DNA of 46,433 bases from a virus: positions 1 to 46,433 of the IMG/VR virus record IMGVR_UViG_3300032288_001529. One strand, written 5' to 3'. The translations under genes and the position numbers were made by a program. Position 1 is the first letter of the stretch, and every line of letters begins with the position of its first letter. Shown here piece after piece: positions 8,425-16,688 of this stretch. The notes under the pieces are model-generated. The model saw only the letters and a program-made list of their open reading frames with translations, searched no databases and had not been told where the DNA came from.

Positions 8425-9204
8425 TTATCGATTTGAAATGTACTTGTGGGCAGGATCAACTGTTGCCCGTTTCTTGATCAACTCATAAACTTCTGGATCA
8501 TTCTTTTGATCTTCTCTTGGCGAAAATAGAGCACGAACTCTGTTTTCAGTTGTGGATGGAGCAGGCTGCAAGTAGTATGCAGCAATGCTTTTTCTAACAA
8601 CATTCTCTGGACAATCAATATAGTTAGGCAGACCATGCCAGGAATTTTGTGTTGTGTCGAAGATTATAGCACGATTGTATATATTGTCAACCACTTTCTC
8701 GCATCTCAATGGCTGATTTGTTTCTGGATTGTGTGACCACAACTCAAGACCACCACCCCACTCAGGTTTCCAATCTTTTGTAAGATAGACAATGATGTTT
8801 AGCTTTCGTTGCATACCCATCTTTGGATGAAGATTATAGTCTAGATGGATATTGTTGTTACCACCTTTACTATGCATATGCCAACCGCCACCGTTGAGTC
8901 CATAATCAAAGATCAGTTCATATGATTGAACCATATTCTTCATTTGACACAAGAACGATTCTCTACCAAATTCCATGAAAGCACGATATGTACATGATGG
9001 AAATCTGTTCCAGTGATTGAACGACTTCTTGTTTTCGAGTGCGTTCATATGTTCAGCAATGCTTGTGTCGTTGTAGTCAGGAAACTCTTCGGATAGTTTA
9101 TCAGCTACTTCGGGTGTGAAGAAGTTGTCAATTATTACATGATTGAAAGGTATAGAGTTAGTAAACTCATAGCACACCTTTTCCCATGGCAAATCACGAA
9201 TCAT
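8425..9204 (-). CDS. 2-oxoglutarate/Fe(II)-dependent oxygenase
   Basis: A 259-residue prolyl-4-hydroxylase-like dioxygenase. The iron facial triad is readable as His120 and Asp122 (NIHLDYN) and His190 (NSWHGLP), followed by Arg204 (VVRKSIAAYY) for the 2-oxoglutarate carboxylate. WGGGLELW between them is a common feature of the family. T4-like phages often carry such enzymes with unknown substrates. Here it is locked between two glycan genes (ATGA overlap with the 240-aa gene, GAGG 10 nt upstream), so a sugar or a glycosylated protein is a reasonable substrate guess. Confidence 0.88.
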   Translation of the reverse strand: MIRDLPWEKVCYEFTNSIPFNHVIIDNFFTPEVADKLSEEFPDYNDTSIAEHMNALENKKSFNHWNRFPSCTYRAFMEFGRESFLCQMKNMVQSYELIFDYGLNGGGWHMHSKGGNNNIHLDYNLHPKMGMQRKLNIIVYLTKDWKPEWGGGLELWSHNPETNQPLRCEKVVDNIYNRAIIFDTTQNSWHGLPNYIDCPENVVRKSIAAYYLQPAPSTTENRVRALFSPREDQKNDPEVYELIKKRATVDPAHKYISNR

Positions 9205-9923
9205 TTTTTGTAACCTCTTAGTGTTTGTTGCACATCAACTGGAGTGTATTCGATATTAAACTTCTCTCTCATATACTTTGGAAAGAAGTCCGTCATCAAA
9301 TAGTTCATCTCACGAAAACCATCTTCTTTGTCATATGAACTTTCTCGTCTCGCATGTTTGATTGAAACATCATGAATCACATGAGCAGAGGCTTGCAGAT
9401 AATAACAAAGAATCTTGTCGATACCCCAATCGGACTTTTCGTACTTGTAGTCATTCAAAAACTTGAGAACTTTTCTGAAGATGTCATTTCTAAAGAACGG
9501 TACGCCAAGTTCGATGAAGTTCGTCTCTGTGAATATATAGTCTTTGTTTTGTTCAAGACATGGATACACTGTCCATGATGTCAGTGATTGCTGAAAGAGT
9601 CTAAAGTCATATTGTCTAGCTAGTGTCAATGCTTTATTGACTGATTGAATGTCAGTCACATAATCGTCATCCCAACATCCGATGTAATCATAATCTTGCC
9701 AGTTGATGATCTTGCAGATTTCAGGAATCAGATTCCACTTGAGTCCCTTCTTTCGAATGATATAGTCATATGTGCCTGGCTCTGGTTGAAAGTCATTGAA
9801 CACAACCACACACGTTTCATACGTGCGTTCTGGTTTAGTCATACGCCAATGATTGTCTTTGTCATATCCCTCATCAAAATATAATGGACATCCAGTTGGT
9901 GTGATGATCAGTGCTTTATGCAT
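9201..9923 (-). CDS. Putative GT-A glycosyltransferase
   Basis: A 240-residue protein with a GT-A style layout: beta-strand start KALIITPTGCPLY, a later strand ending in the acidic cluster YIGCWDDDYV (DxD for metal-bound nucleotide sugar, ~residue 84-93), VPFFRNDIFRKV, and EKSDWGIDKILCYYLQ, the WGID-type acceptor-side stretch often seen after DxD. It overlaps the fucosyltransferase gene by 8 nt and the oxygenase gene by ATGA. Donor and acceptor are unknown. Confidence 0.7.
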   Translation of the reverse strand: MHKALIITPTGCPLYFDEGYDKDNHWRMTKPERTYETCVVVFNDFQPEPGTYDYIIRKKGLKWNLIPEICKIINWQDYDYIGCWDDDYVTDIQSVNKALTLARQYDFRLFQQSLTSWTVYPCLEQNKDYIFTETNFIELGVPFFRNDIFRKVLKFLNDYKYEKSDWGIDKILCYYLQASAHVIHDVSIKHARRESSYDKEDGFREMNYLMTDFFPKYMREKFNIEYTPVDVQQTLRGYKK

Positions 9924-10806
9924 TTAGAACACCCTTATATACTGTGCGTTCGAACCAGTTGAGGAATCTATCTTTGTCAAAGAACTTGTTGACCTTTTGA
10001 TAGTCAGCAAACATTGGTTCCATATACATTTCTTCATACATGTCTGGTGTTTGATCGATCTCTTTGATTGCTTCGAAGAAGTCTTGATCATTGCCAAAAT
10101 CATGATAGTTGAGAAATGCTTTGCGATTGAAATCAACTTCGATTGTTGGACTACCCCAATAGATAGGAATTGTCTTGGCGCACAGAGCTTCGTACAACTT
10201 CTCTGTTGCATAGCCAGGATAGCTGCTGTTCTCAAAGCACAGATTGAACTTGTATGAGTTGAGAAACTTGAGCTTGGCTTGAACTGCTTCTTCACCTCGA
10301 GGTAGAATGTATCCAATATTATTAAAAAGTGGTCCACCAGATGCAACTTGACGATATTCGTTTAGCTTGTGAAACCACTTGTTGCGCATTTCACATGCAC
10401 CGTTCTTGACAACAAACGAACAAAAGTCTTTTTTCACATTTAGATCAGATGGTGATCTAGAAATAGTATCTGTGTTAGGCACGTCTCTAAAATGATTGTC
10501 ATAGTCATAGATTACATACAAGGGCAAACGATAGTTACGACCATCAAATTCATGATGGTCAAATGAGATTGAAAAATGACAACGATAGTCCCATGGTCTT
10601 GCATTTTCTCCTGTATAGAAAATCTTTAGACAATTTCTGTTGTCATAGTTGACATTGTTATTGCCAAAGTTTTTATCACCAAAGATCAGATAGTCTGGAT
10701 TTGTATCATCTCGAACGACCTGAAATCTCTCAGATAGAATATTAGTGAAGAAGTTTTCAACTCCACCAAATGTATCTGTGAATCCTAATTTCAATAGATT
10801 AGTCAT
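9916..10806 (-). CDS. GT10 alpha-1,3/4-fucosyltransferase-like glycosyltransferase
   Basis: A 296-residue GT-B enzyme. The C-terminal half holds the fucosyltransferase hallmark: KFNLCFENSSYPGYATEKLY followed by EALCAKTIPIYWGSPTIEVDFN, the region binding GDP-fucose in GT10 enzymes. The N-terminal half (FTGENARP, SISFDHHEF, LPLY) also follows the family. Donors are GDP-L-fucose or the related GDP-L-galactose. It lies directly downstream of a GDP-mannose 3,5-epimerase, whose product is GDP-L-galactose, with the ATG at 10806 overlapping that gene and GGAG about 11 nt upstream. The pair therefore looks like a dedicated donor-and-transfer module. Confidence 0.88.
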   Translation of the reverse strand: MTNLLKLGFTDTFGGVENFFTNILSERFQVVRDDTNPDYLIFGDKNFGNNNVNYDNRNCLKIFYTGENARPWDYRCHFSISFDHHEFDGRNYRLPLYVIYDYDNHFRDVPNTDTISRSPSDLNVKKDFCSFVVKNGACEMRNKWFHKLNEYRQVASGGPLFNNIGYILPRGEEAVQAKLKFLNSYKFNLCFENSSYPGYATEKLYEALCAKTIPIYWGSPTIEVDFNRKAFLNYHDFGNDQDFFEAIKEIDQTPDMYEEMYMEPMFADYQKVNKFFDKDRFLNWFERTVYKGVLNA

Positions 10807-11830
10807 TATTCACTTGCTCCATAATCCACTTGTATGTCAGTGCTAGACCAACTTCTAGTGAGTAGCTAGGTTTCCAACCAAGTTTTTCTTCAATCAACCG
10901 ATTATCAGAATTGCGACCACGAACACCTGTAGGACCATCAATATGATTTTTGGTCAGTGTCTTGTTGCCGATCATGCAAGCAATATCTACTAGCCGATTG
11001 ATTGTGACCATCTCTTCAGAGCCAATGTTGACTGGACCCATGAAGTCAGATTCCATGAGCTTGCGTACAGCATCAATGCAATCGTTGATATACAGAAATG
11101 ATCGTGTCTGATTGCCGTCACCCCAGATTTCAAGACTGTCTTTTGCTTGAATAACCTTACGGCAGATAGCAGCAGGTGCTTTCTCTTTACCGCCTTGCCA
11201 TGTTCCAAGTGGACCATAGATGTTATGAAAGCGAGCAATACGAACAGGGATGTCATAGTTGCGATGATATGCGAGATACAGTCGCTCAGAGAACAGCTTC
11301 TCCCAACCATACTCACTGTCAGGATTAGCAGGATATGCCGAGTCTTCAGCACAATTTGGATTGTTAGGATCAAGCTGATTATGCTCTGGATACATGCAAG
11401 CCGACGACGAATAGAAAATCTTGGGTAGCTTTTGATCGATCATTTGCTTATGATGTTTGACGACTGCATCTAGCACATTGAGATTGATCGTGGCCGAGTT
11501 GTGCATCACGTTGGCATCATTCTCACCGGTAAAGATGTATCCTGCACCACCCATGTCAGCAGCAAACTGGTAAATTTCGTCAAACGGAACATCGAATCGA
11601 CGAGCAAACGTCTGATGTGGATTACGCTCACAACCAGCATAAGAAACAAGCTCATATACTTCTCGTGCATCACGAAGATCACGATATACGAAATGATCTG
11701 CTTTTGAAGAAGAGAACTCGGGATACTTCATATCAATAGCACGAACCCAGTAGCCTTCTTCTTTGAGTCGTGTTACCATATGATTGCCGATGAAGCCACC
11801 AGCACCCAACACCAATGCAGTCTTTTTCAT
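10799..11830 (-). CDS. GDP-mannose 3,5-epimerase-like SDR
   Basis: A 343-residue extended SDR that follows the plant enzyme GME closely by eye: FAADMGGAGYIFTGEN with early ADMGG, SSSACMYPEHNQL, DSEYGWEKLFSE with catalytic Tyr174/Lys178, ARFHNIYGPLGTWQGGKEKA, WGDGNQTRSFLYINDCI, GPVNIGSEEMVTINRL and GVRGRNSDNRLI. GME epimerises C3 and C5 of GDP-D-mannose, giving GDP-L-galactose (and L-gulose). Start 11830 is selected for AGAGG upstream; an in-frame ATG 27 nt further up has no such site. The next gene is a GT10 transferase. A different epimerase of the same subfamily remains possible. Confidence 0.85.
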   Translation of the reverse strand: MKKTALVLGAGGFIGNHMVTRLKEEGYWVRAIDMKYPEFSSSKADHFVYRDLRDAREVYELVSYAGCERNPHQTFARRFDVPFDEIYQFAADMGGAGYIFTGENDANVMHNSATINLNVLDAVVKHHKQMIDQKLPKIFYSSSACMYPEHNQLDPNNPNCAEDSAYPANPDSEYGWEKLFSERLYLAYHRNYDIPVRIARFHNIYGPLGTWQGGKEKAPAAICRKVIQAKDSLEIWGDGNQTRSFLYINDCIDAVRKLMESDFMGPVNIGSEEMVTINRLVDIACMIGNKTLTKNHIDGPTGVRGRNSDNRLIEEKLGWKPSYSLEVGLALTYKWIMEQVNND

Positions 11831-11832
11831 AA

Positions 11833-12363
11833 TTACCTCTTGATCCAGAACCAGCACCCGTTTGAAACCATGATGGGTGTGCCAATCTTATTTTTGCGAC
11901 GGAAATTCCAAAGAGCTGTTTTCACTCTTGATTGATCATGTTCGTTACCACAGAAAATTCCATTTGACTTGACAGCAGTATAGTACTTTTCTAAGTTAGA
12001 GTCAAGATCAGAATCAACATGGACAGATACAACATGAGCAGACCCGCTGTAATCAGAAATAGAAAGTCTCTCCAGTCCTGCCACGTTTCTTTCAAGAACT
12101 GCTTTGTATCCTTCAAACTCTTCTTTCCTTTTTGGATCATATGAAACTACTCCATAAATCTTCTCAATCTTTTTGTCTGTATCTTTCTCAAGAAGATAGG
12201 CAGCATTCTCACCTTTCATGACACCAACATCAAGCACGATTAGATTTGTTTCTTTGAGTCGTTTGATATATGGCCAGATACCGTGTGCAACAATATCACT
12301 TGGTGGCCATATTCCCATCTCCTTAGACTGAGTGATGGAAAATTGTGTCGGGTCTAGTAGCAT
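11833..12363 (-). CDS. Class I methyltransferase-like protein
   Basis: About 176 residues. It shows IVLDVGVMKGENAAYLL (a motif I in which the usual second glycine is changed) and a C-terminal segment SNGIFCGNEHDQSRVKTAL that corresponds in place to the GGLFCGHDF segment of the 189-aa methyltransferase at 6808-7377. It may be a diverged or inactive relative. Several in-frame starts exist; ATG 12363 is favoured because GGAG lies 6 nt upstream. It overlaps the 313-aa gene by 41 nt, unusual for this tightly packed but mostly short-overlap cassette. Confidence 0.65.
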   Translation of the reverse strand: MLLDPTQFSITQSKEMGIWPPSDIVAHGIWPYIKRLKETNLIVLDVGVMKGENAAYLLEKDTDKKIEKIYGVVSYDPKRKEEFEGYKAVLERNVAGLERLSISDYSGSAHVVSVHVDSDLDSNLEKYYTAVKSNGIFCGNEHDQSRVKTALWNFRRKNKIGTPIMVSNGCWFWIKR

Positions 12364-13264
12364 TATCATCTCCATAAAGTTGTTCAATTCGCTGTTTCAA
12401 AAATGGAATACGGTCATACTGATGCACGACCACATAAGGCATTTTGTCTTCATTATACACTAGCCCATTTTCGCCAAACACAGGCTGCTTGTCTTCATAT
12501 GAAAGTTGATACTTAAGAAGATTCGTTGGATTATCACCAAGAGTTTTTCCTAGATCACCAGCACCTGCTTTGACTGCTTCAATCGTTGTGCCAAGATTTG
12601 CTGCCCAATCATCTTCCATTGATGTAAAGTATGTATCAAGTCTCCATGGATCAGTTTGAACGATAAAGTTGAATACAGCTTGATCAACGATTAGAATAGG
12701 ACGATTGACACTCAAATGGAAAATGAAAGAAAGCAGACCCTTCATGTGTGCAAATTCACCAGCCAGCACACCGACATTGTAGATATAATTCTCTTTGAGA
12801 ATATGATGAAAGTATGGTCCAAATGCTTCTAGAAGATTTTGATTGCCCCATGGCTCATTCTTGTAACGCATACCTTCAGATGCACACACGATAGGATACA
12901 TCTGTAGACCACGTTCTAGCCATGTTGATGGATTGCGTTGAAACACAACATCACGAGTATCTGTTGTGATGACATAACGATATGCTTCTTTTGTTGACTT
13001 GAGATATTCCCATAGATAGAAGAATCGCTCGACATGTGGTGCATTGTTAGTGGGTGCTTCAACATCACCATTTTCTTTACGGGTACCATAAAGATTGAGC
13101 ATCACGCCTTCTTGAGTGAGCTTCTTGATGGTTTCTGCTTTGAGATTAGTTCCAACTAGAACCACATCACCCGTGAAGCCAGTCTTGCGAATAGAGTTGA
13201 TCCAATACTTTAGATCGTTCCATGTGTAGCCCACTGCTGCACCAATAATCAAGTCCTTCATCAT
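12323..13264 (-). CDS. Putative glycosyltransferase of the sugar cassette
   Basis: About 313 residues. The N-terminus MKDLIIGAAVGYTWNDLKYW with INSIRKTGFTGDVVLVG is a GT-A type first strand and helix, and VITTDTRDVVFQRNPSTWL carries the conserved TDxRDVVFQ motif of GT-A proteins common in polysaccharide loci, with the two aspartates in DxD-like position. YNVGVLAG and DQAVFNFIV further support this. Three ATGs cluster at 13270, 13264 and 13261; AGAGG just before the first suits 13264 or 13261 better. It follows the FkbM gene within 3 nt. Confidence 0.72.
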   Translation of the reverse strand: MMKDLIIGAAVGYTWNDLKYWINSIRKTGFTGDVVLVGTNLKAETIKKLTQEGVMLNLYGTRKENGDVEAPTNNAPHVERFFYLWEYLKSTKEAYRYVITTDTRDVVFQRNPSTWLERGLQMYPIVCASEGMRYKNEPWGNQNLLEAFGPYFHHILKENYIYNVGVLAGEFAHMKGLLSFIFHLSVNRPILIVDQAVFNFIVQTDPWRLDTYFTSMEDDWAANLGTTIEAVKAGAGDLGKTLGDNPTNLLKYQLSYEDKQPVFGENGLVYNEDKMPYVVVHQYDRIPFLKQRIEQLYGDDNATRPDTIFHHSV

Positions 13265-13266
13265 GT

Positions 13267-13986
13267 TCATCCTCTATAAAGATAGAAATCGTCCCATCGT
13301 GACAATTGTGTAAACTTTCTCTCATACTTATGCTTACTCATAAGATCAAACAACTTCTGTCTCATGCTCTCATTATAGTTATGCTCGATTGTAATGCACC
13401 TAATCATGTGTTCATTTCCATGATTTGAAAAGTATGCATTCAAAATATCATACTCACTGCCTTCTGTGTCTACTGACATATAATCAATTTCATATGGTGC
13501 AGATTTGAGCATGTCGGCAAGTGAGATTGTGTTTACTTCAAAAGTATTACCATTCTTACGAATATGACTGTGCTCATCGTCTTCACCAAATCCTTGAATA
13601 GTAGAAAGTGTTGGATCAGGTGCATTGACAAATTGCAATGTCTTACCAGTTTCAGTGTATACGCAGTCTTTTACGATTTTTGCTTTTCGATTTTTGATTA
13701 GATCATCGTGCCACACAACATTTGGTTCAGCAAGAATGCCAGTCCAATTATGATTTGCTTCTAATAAAAGTGTGTTGCTTCCATCTACTCCATTTGTGGC
13801 ACCAAACTCGACAAAGAATCCATTCATTTTATACTTTGTCTCATAAAGAGCCCAGACATCTTGAAAGTTTTGAGAGTTCGTATGATGTGTATGAGCTAAA
13901 CAATGACCTAGAAAATGAATCTGTTCTTCATTTCCATATTGATCCCGAAAGGAGTAGAGTAGTGATTCAAGACTTATTTGTGCCAT
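13267..13986 (-). CDS. FkbM-family methyltransferase
   Basis: A 239-residue SAM-dependent methyltransferase of the FkbM group. Visible are SQNFQDVWAL, the motif I variant FVEFGATNGVDGSNTLLLE, GILAEPNVVWHDDL, and the family signature DYMSVDTEGSEYDIL. FkbM enzymes O-methylate sugars and polyketides and are common in phage and bacterial glycan loci. The start lies 13 nt inside the GT2 gene (ATG overlapping the last codons), with only a weak CGGAA-type ribosome site, so coupling is likely. Confidence 0.88.
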   Translation of the reverse strand: MAQISLESLLYSFRDQYGNEEQIHFLGHCLAHTHHTNSQNFQDVWALYETKYKMNGFFVEFGATNGVDGSNTLLLEANHNWTGILAEPNVVWHDDLIKNRKAKIVKDCVYTETGKTLQFVNAPDPTLSTIQGFGEDDEHSHIRKNGNTFEVNTISLADMLKSAPYEIDYMSVDTEGSEYDILNAYFSNHGNEHMIRCITIEHNYNESMRQKLFDLMSKHKYERKFTQLSRWDDFYLYRG

Positions 13987-14711
13987 GGATAAATTCCGCC
14001 ATATTTTTGTTTTACAATTTCATTACCACGTTCAAAGAACTTCATATCACCACCATATGCTTTTTGCATGTCTGGTAGTCTATAATGGAGCGTATGTAGT
14101 CCAGTTGTATCATAATTATCATGCTTGAGTGCTTGAGTGATAATACTAAAGAAGCGACGATCACCACCCCAACCATGATGCCAGTAATGACAGACTTGAA
14201 TCAAGAACTGTCTTTGAAACATATAAGATGATGTATCAACGAGATGTTGCGGATTATCATCTTGTGAAAAGAAGATTGGCCAACGACCAATGCTTTCGCA
14301 ACAGTCATCTGCCAGATATTCATCACCTACATATACCTTGCGTAATGAATGTGCCCAATCTAGATTCTTTGATTGAATTTTAGAAACAAGTGAATCAACA
14401 TGATTCTCGTCCCACCAGTTATCTGCATCTAGAAAAGCAATAAAATCTTGATTGATAAGATGAGGATATGCAGCAAGAATACGATGACCATAATAACCAC
14501 TACCACCTGTGTTTTCTGGTGTGACTGTCAATAGAACATTATATGGAACATACTTTCTAGCTTGTTCAAGATACTCAGGACCATCAACAACAATAATGTG
14601 TGTGATGTTTTTGTATGTCTGCTTCTTTACACTTTCAATTGCTTGTGTCAGATTCTTTTCACCAATAGTAGGTGTAAGAACGGCCACAGAAGGCTCAATA
14701 ATCAATCTCAT
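13974..14711 (-). CDS. Family 2 glycosyltransferase
   Basis: A 245-residue GT2 enzyme and the first gene of the sugar cassette. It has VAVLTPTIGEKNLTQAIESV with KKQTYKNITHIIVVDG, the canonical GT2 opening, then DFIAFLDADNWWDENHVDSL with the DxD metal site (~95-97). GWGGDRRFFSII in the second half is the acceptor-side stretch. GAGGT lies 7 nt before the ATG at 14711. No promoter is evident in the 8-nt gap after the endolysin, so the cassette may be read through from the lysis block. Confidence 0.9.
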   Translation of the reverse strand: MRLIIEPSVAVLTPTIGEKNLTQAIESVKKQTYKNITHIIVVDGPEYLEQARKYVPYNVLLTVTPENTGGSGYYGHRILAAYPHLINQDFIAFLDADNWWDENHVDSLVSKIQSKNLDWAHSLRKVYVGDEYLADDCCESIGRWPIFFSQDDNPQHLVDTSSYMFQRQFLIQVCHYWHHGWGGDRRFFSIITQALKHDNYDTTGLHTLHYRLPDMQKAYGGDMKFFERGNEIVKQKYGGIYPWHK

Positions 14712-14719
14712 AATTTACC

Positions 14720-16072
14720 TCAAAGTTTGGAAAATTGCCAATGCATCCAATCGTAATCACGTTCCTTGCCCAGAGAGATAGCTCCTTCATCATACACAAA
14801 TTGCCAGAACTTATCGTAGGCTGATTTACTTAGTGTAGCTTGTTTTGCGTTCATTGTCAATGTATTTCTTTCGGGGTCGATATCTACAGCAATACCCCAG
14901 GAATGCATTGACCAGGAAGAACCACCACGCATCTTACGAACATTTAGACAACCGCCGAAATAGTGTAATCGAAGCTGGACGATCTTAGTATACCCATAGT
15001 GTTCTAGTGTACGATTCCAAATACGTTCCATTGGCTCTTTGACAAGCTCATGGCAGCTATAGCTTGTAAGTGTTGTCTTAGGATCCCAGGCAAGTACCAT
15101 CTTGAATGGCACATTACATTTGACTTGTCGAGTTCCTACGTTGCCATAAAATGATGACACATTCGATTGACGTGGCCATGAAGGAGAAGAAACGAGTGAT
15201 ACGATCTTAGAAGTCTTTGGTGCACACTCAGGAAAGATTTTAGTCCAGTCTCCAGTTGCACCCTTCTTGAATGCTTCACGAGCAAGTTGTGGACGATCTT
15301 TGAGACCGAACCAGTGATTACGCATGGCTTTGATTGCAGCTTCTAACGCTTCACTTGATCCAGACTTGAGATTCTCATACACTTCACCATATTTCATTTG
15401 CAAACGCAGATGCATTGCAATCGTTTGTTGTTCAATTGTTGATGTACCACCCTTGCCACCACCATTGAGATGCTTTGCAACCTCGGGATCAATGCCTGCT
15501 TTGATCATCTGCTTTACGTCAAGACCGTTGTTTTGATAGTAGCCATAGTCAGCACCGTCTTGTCCGTATTGCTTCACATTCGCATTGTTTGATGCTTTGT
15601 TGTAGGCTTCGGAGTATGCTTCTTTTTGTGAAAAGCCAGTTTCTGTTTCACCAATACCACGAATGAAAGCTAACTGATATGGATTGATGTATGGCAGATC
15701 AAGATTCTTTCGATCAGGAATTTTTGAAGTAATCTTGGAATCTTCTTTCTTGACATAGATTTGGTCTGCTTTATCTCGCCATGTTGATACGAGTTTGGCT
15801 TGATACTGTTCACGGGCATATGATAACATCGGTCCTGCAAGACCGTCAATGGCACCGACTTCCAGATTCTGTGATTGATAGAGTATCTGTTCTGCTGCGA
15901 TGATCTTACGGTCTTTAGACCATGCACTTTTTACCATGATTCCTTTTGAATCAAGAAGGTCATCAATCGCAGCAATAGATTTAGGACCTAGTTTGCCATC
16001 TAGTGGACCTTTATACAGACCAGCATCGGCAAGCATCTTTTGAATTTCAACTTTAGCATTTACAACTGGCAT
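14720..16072 (-). CDS. Modular endolysin: PG-binding, lysozyme-like and M15 peptidase domains
   Basis: A 450-residue lytic enzyme, much larger than T4 gpe. Residues ~5-35 (VEIQKMLADAGLYKGPLDGKLG) and ~55-90 (AAEQILYQSQNLEVGAIDGLAG) look like two peptidoglycan-binding type 1 repeats. Residues ~130-300 (FIRGIGETETGFSQKEAYSE ... YGYYQNNGLDV ... TIEQQTIAMHLRL) resemble a lysozyme or transglycosylase fold with GETETG as possible catalytic Glu. The C-terminus is an M15/VanY-type zinc peptidase: His390 and Asp397 in SMHSWGIAVDID and His444 in DWMHWQF. No signal peptide or membrane segment is visible and no holin was recognised. GGAG lies before the ATG at 16072. Cleavage of both glycan and peptide is inferred from the domains. 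Confidence 0.85.
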   Translation of the reverse strand: MPVVNAKVEIQKMLADAGLYKGPLDGKLGPKSIAAIDDLLDSKGIMVKSAWSKDRKIIAAEQILYQSQNLEVGAIDGLAGPMLSYAREQYQAKLVSTWRDKADQIYVKKEDSKITSKIPDRKNLDLPYINPYQLAFIRGIGETETGFSQKEAYSEAYNKASNNANVKQYGQDGADYGYYQNNGLDVKQMIKAGIDPEVAKHLNGGGKGGTSTIEQQTIAMHLRLQMKYGEVYENLKSGSSEALEAAIKAMRNHWFGLKDRPQLAREAFKKGATGDWTKIFPECAPKTSKIVSLVSSPSWPRQSNVSSFYGNVGTRQVKCNVPFKMVLAWDPKTTLTSYSCHELVKEPMERIWNRTLEHYGYTKIVQLRLHYFGGCLNVRKMRGGSSWSMHSWGIAVDIDPERNTLTMNAKQATLSKSAYDKFWQFVYDEGAISLGKERDYDWMHWQFSKL

Positions 16073-16090
16073 AATAATCTCCGTTTATAA

Positions 16091-16624
16091 TCAAGTCACT
16101 GAAACATTGGACTCTATTTCATTTGCAGTATTGATGAGAGCACTAAAACATGCTCGGGCTGAGTCAATTAGGTCTTCACGATTTCGTAATTGGACAATTG
16201 CTTGAATAGCATGTGGTCTTTCAGTCTTGTCGAACAAAAGATGCCGACAAGGCAATCTACCATTGATCTGCTTTTGAATGATCGCACCACCCATAACATG
16301 AGCACCACCGAGAACATACACTGCACCTAAAGCATCTGTGTTAGTCTTGATTGATTGCACATAGTCGATAGAAGATGCAACAGGAACTTGTTTCATATTT
16401 CTAGTTAGCATCTCACTATAATCTGCTAGAACAGGATAATATCTTTGTAATGCAACTGGTGCCCAATTATCTATGATGCAGTGAATATCACACATTGCTT
16501 TGAGCCACATTGTCCACGCTTCTGGTGATACAGTACCCTTTGCCATTGCTGTGCCAAACTTAGTTGATTCGACAGCATGATGTAAATCTCGGGTAGCAGA
16601 ATGAAGTGGACCTAGTGTTTTCAT
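16091..16624 (-). CDS. Heme-oxygenase-like protein
   Basis: About 177 residues, all-alpha by composition. The N-terminus LHSATRDLHHAVESTKFG fits the bacterial heme oxygenase pattern (LRxxTxxxHxxxE, with the proximal His), and YVLGGAHVMGGAIIQKQI in the middle resembles the glycine-rich distal helix over the heme. Heme oxygenases open heme to biliverdin, CO and iron; phages of cyanobacteria use them for bilins, but no bilin reductase is seen here. The ATG at 16624 has GAGG 6 nt upstream and follows a terminator, with a TATAAT at 16647-16652 as a possible -10 box lacking a -35. It could instead be another heme-oxygenase-fold protein. Confidence 0.6.
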   Translation of the reverse strand: MKTLGPLHSATRDLHHAVESTKFGTAMAKGTVSPEAWTMWLKAMCDIHCIIDNWAPVALQRYYPVLADYSEMLTRNMKQVPVASSIDYVQSIKTNTDALGAVYVLGGAHVMGGAIIQKQINGRLPCRHLLFDKTERPHAIQAIVQLRNREDLIDSARACFSALINTANEIESNVSVT

Positions 16625-16655
16625 TTCAGCCTCAGTATGATTGTACATTATATAG

Positions 16656-16688
16656 TAAAGAAAAAGCAGGGAGATTATCTCTCCCTGC
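16656..16688 (-). terminator. Rho-independent terminator after hsp20
   Basis: On the minus strand a perfect 9-bp stem (GCAGGGAGA with TCTCCCTGC, 5-nt loop) at 16666-16688 is followed by CTTTTTCTTT. It lies 25 nt after the hsp20 stop. A smaller CAGGACT/AGTCCTG hairpin precedes it. It separates hsp20 from the heme-oxygenase-like gene. Confidence 0.88.

Noticed and set aside
16073-16090. TATAAACG before the endolysin as a late promoter
   Set aside because: Two mismatches from TATAAATA and only a short gap that also holds the SD; too weak to call.
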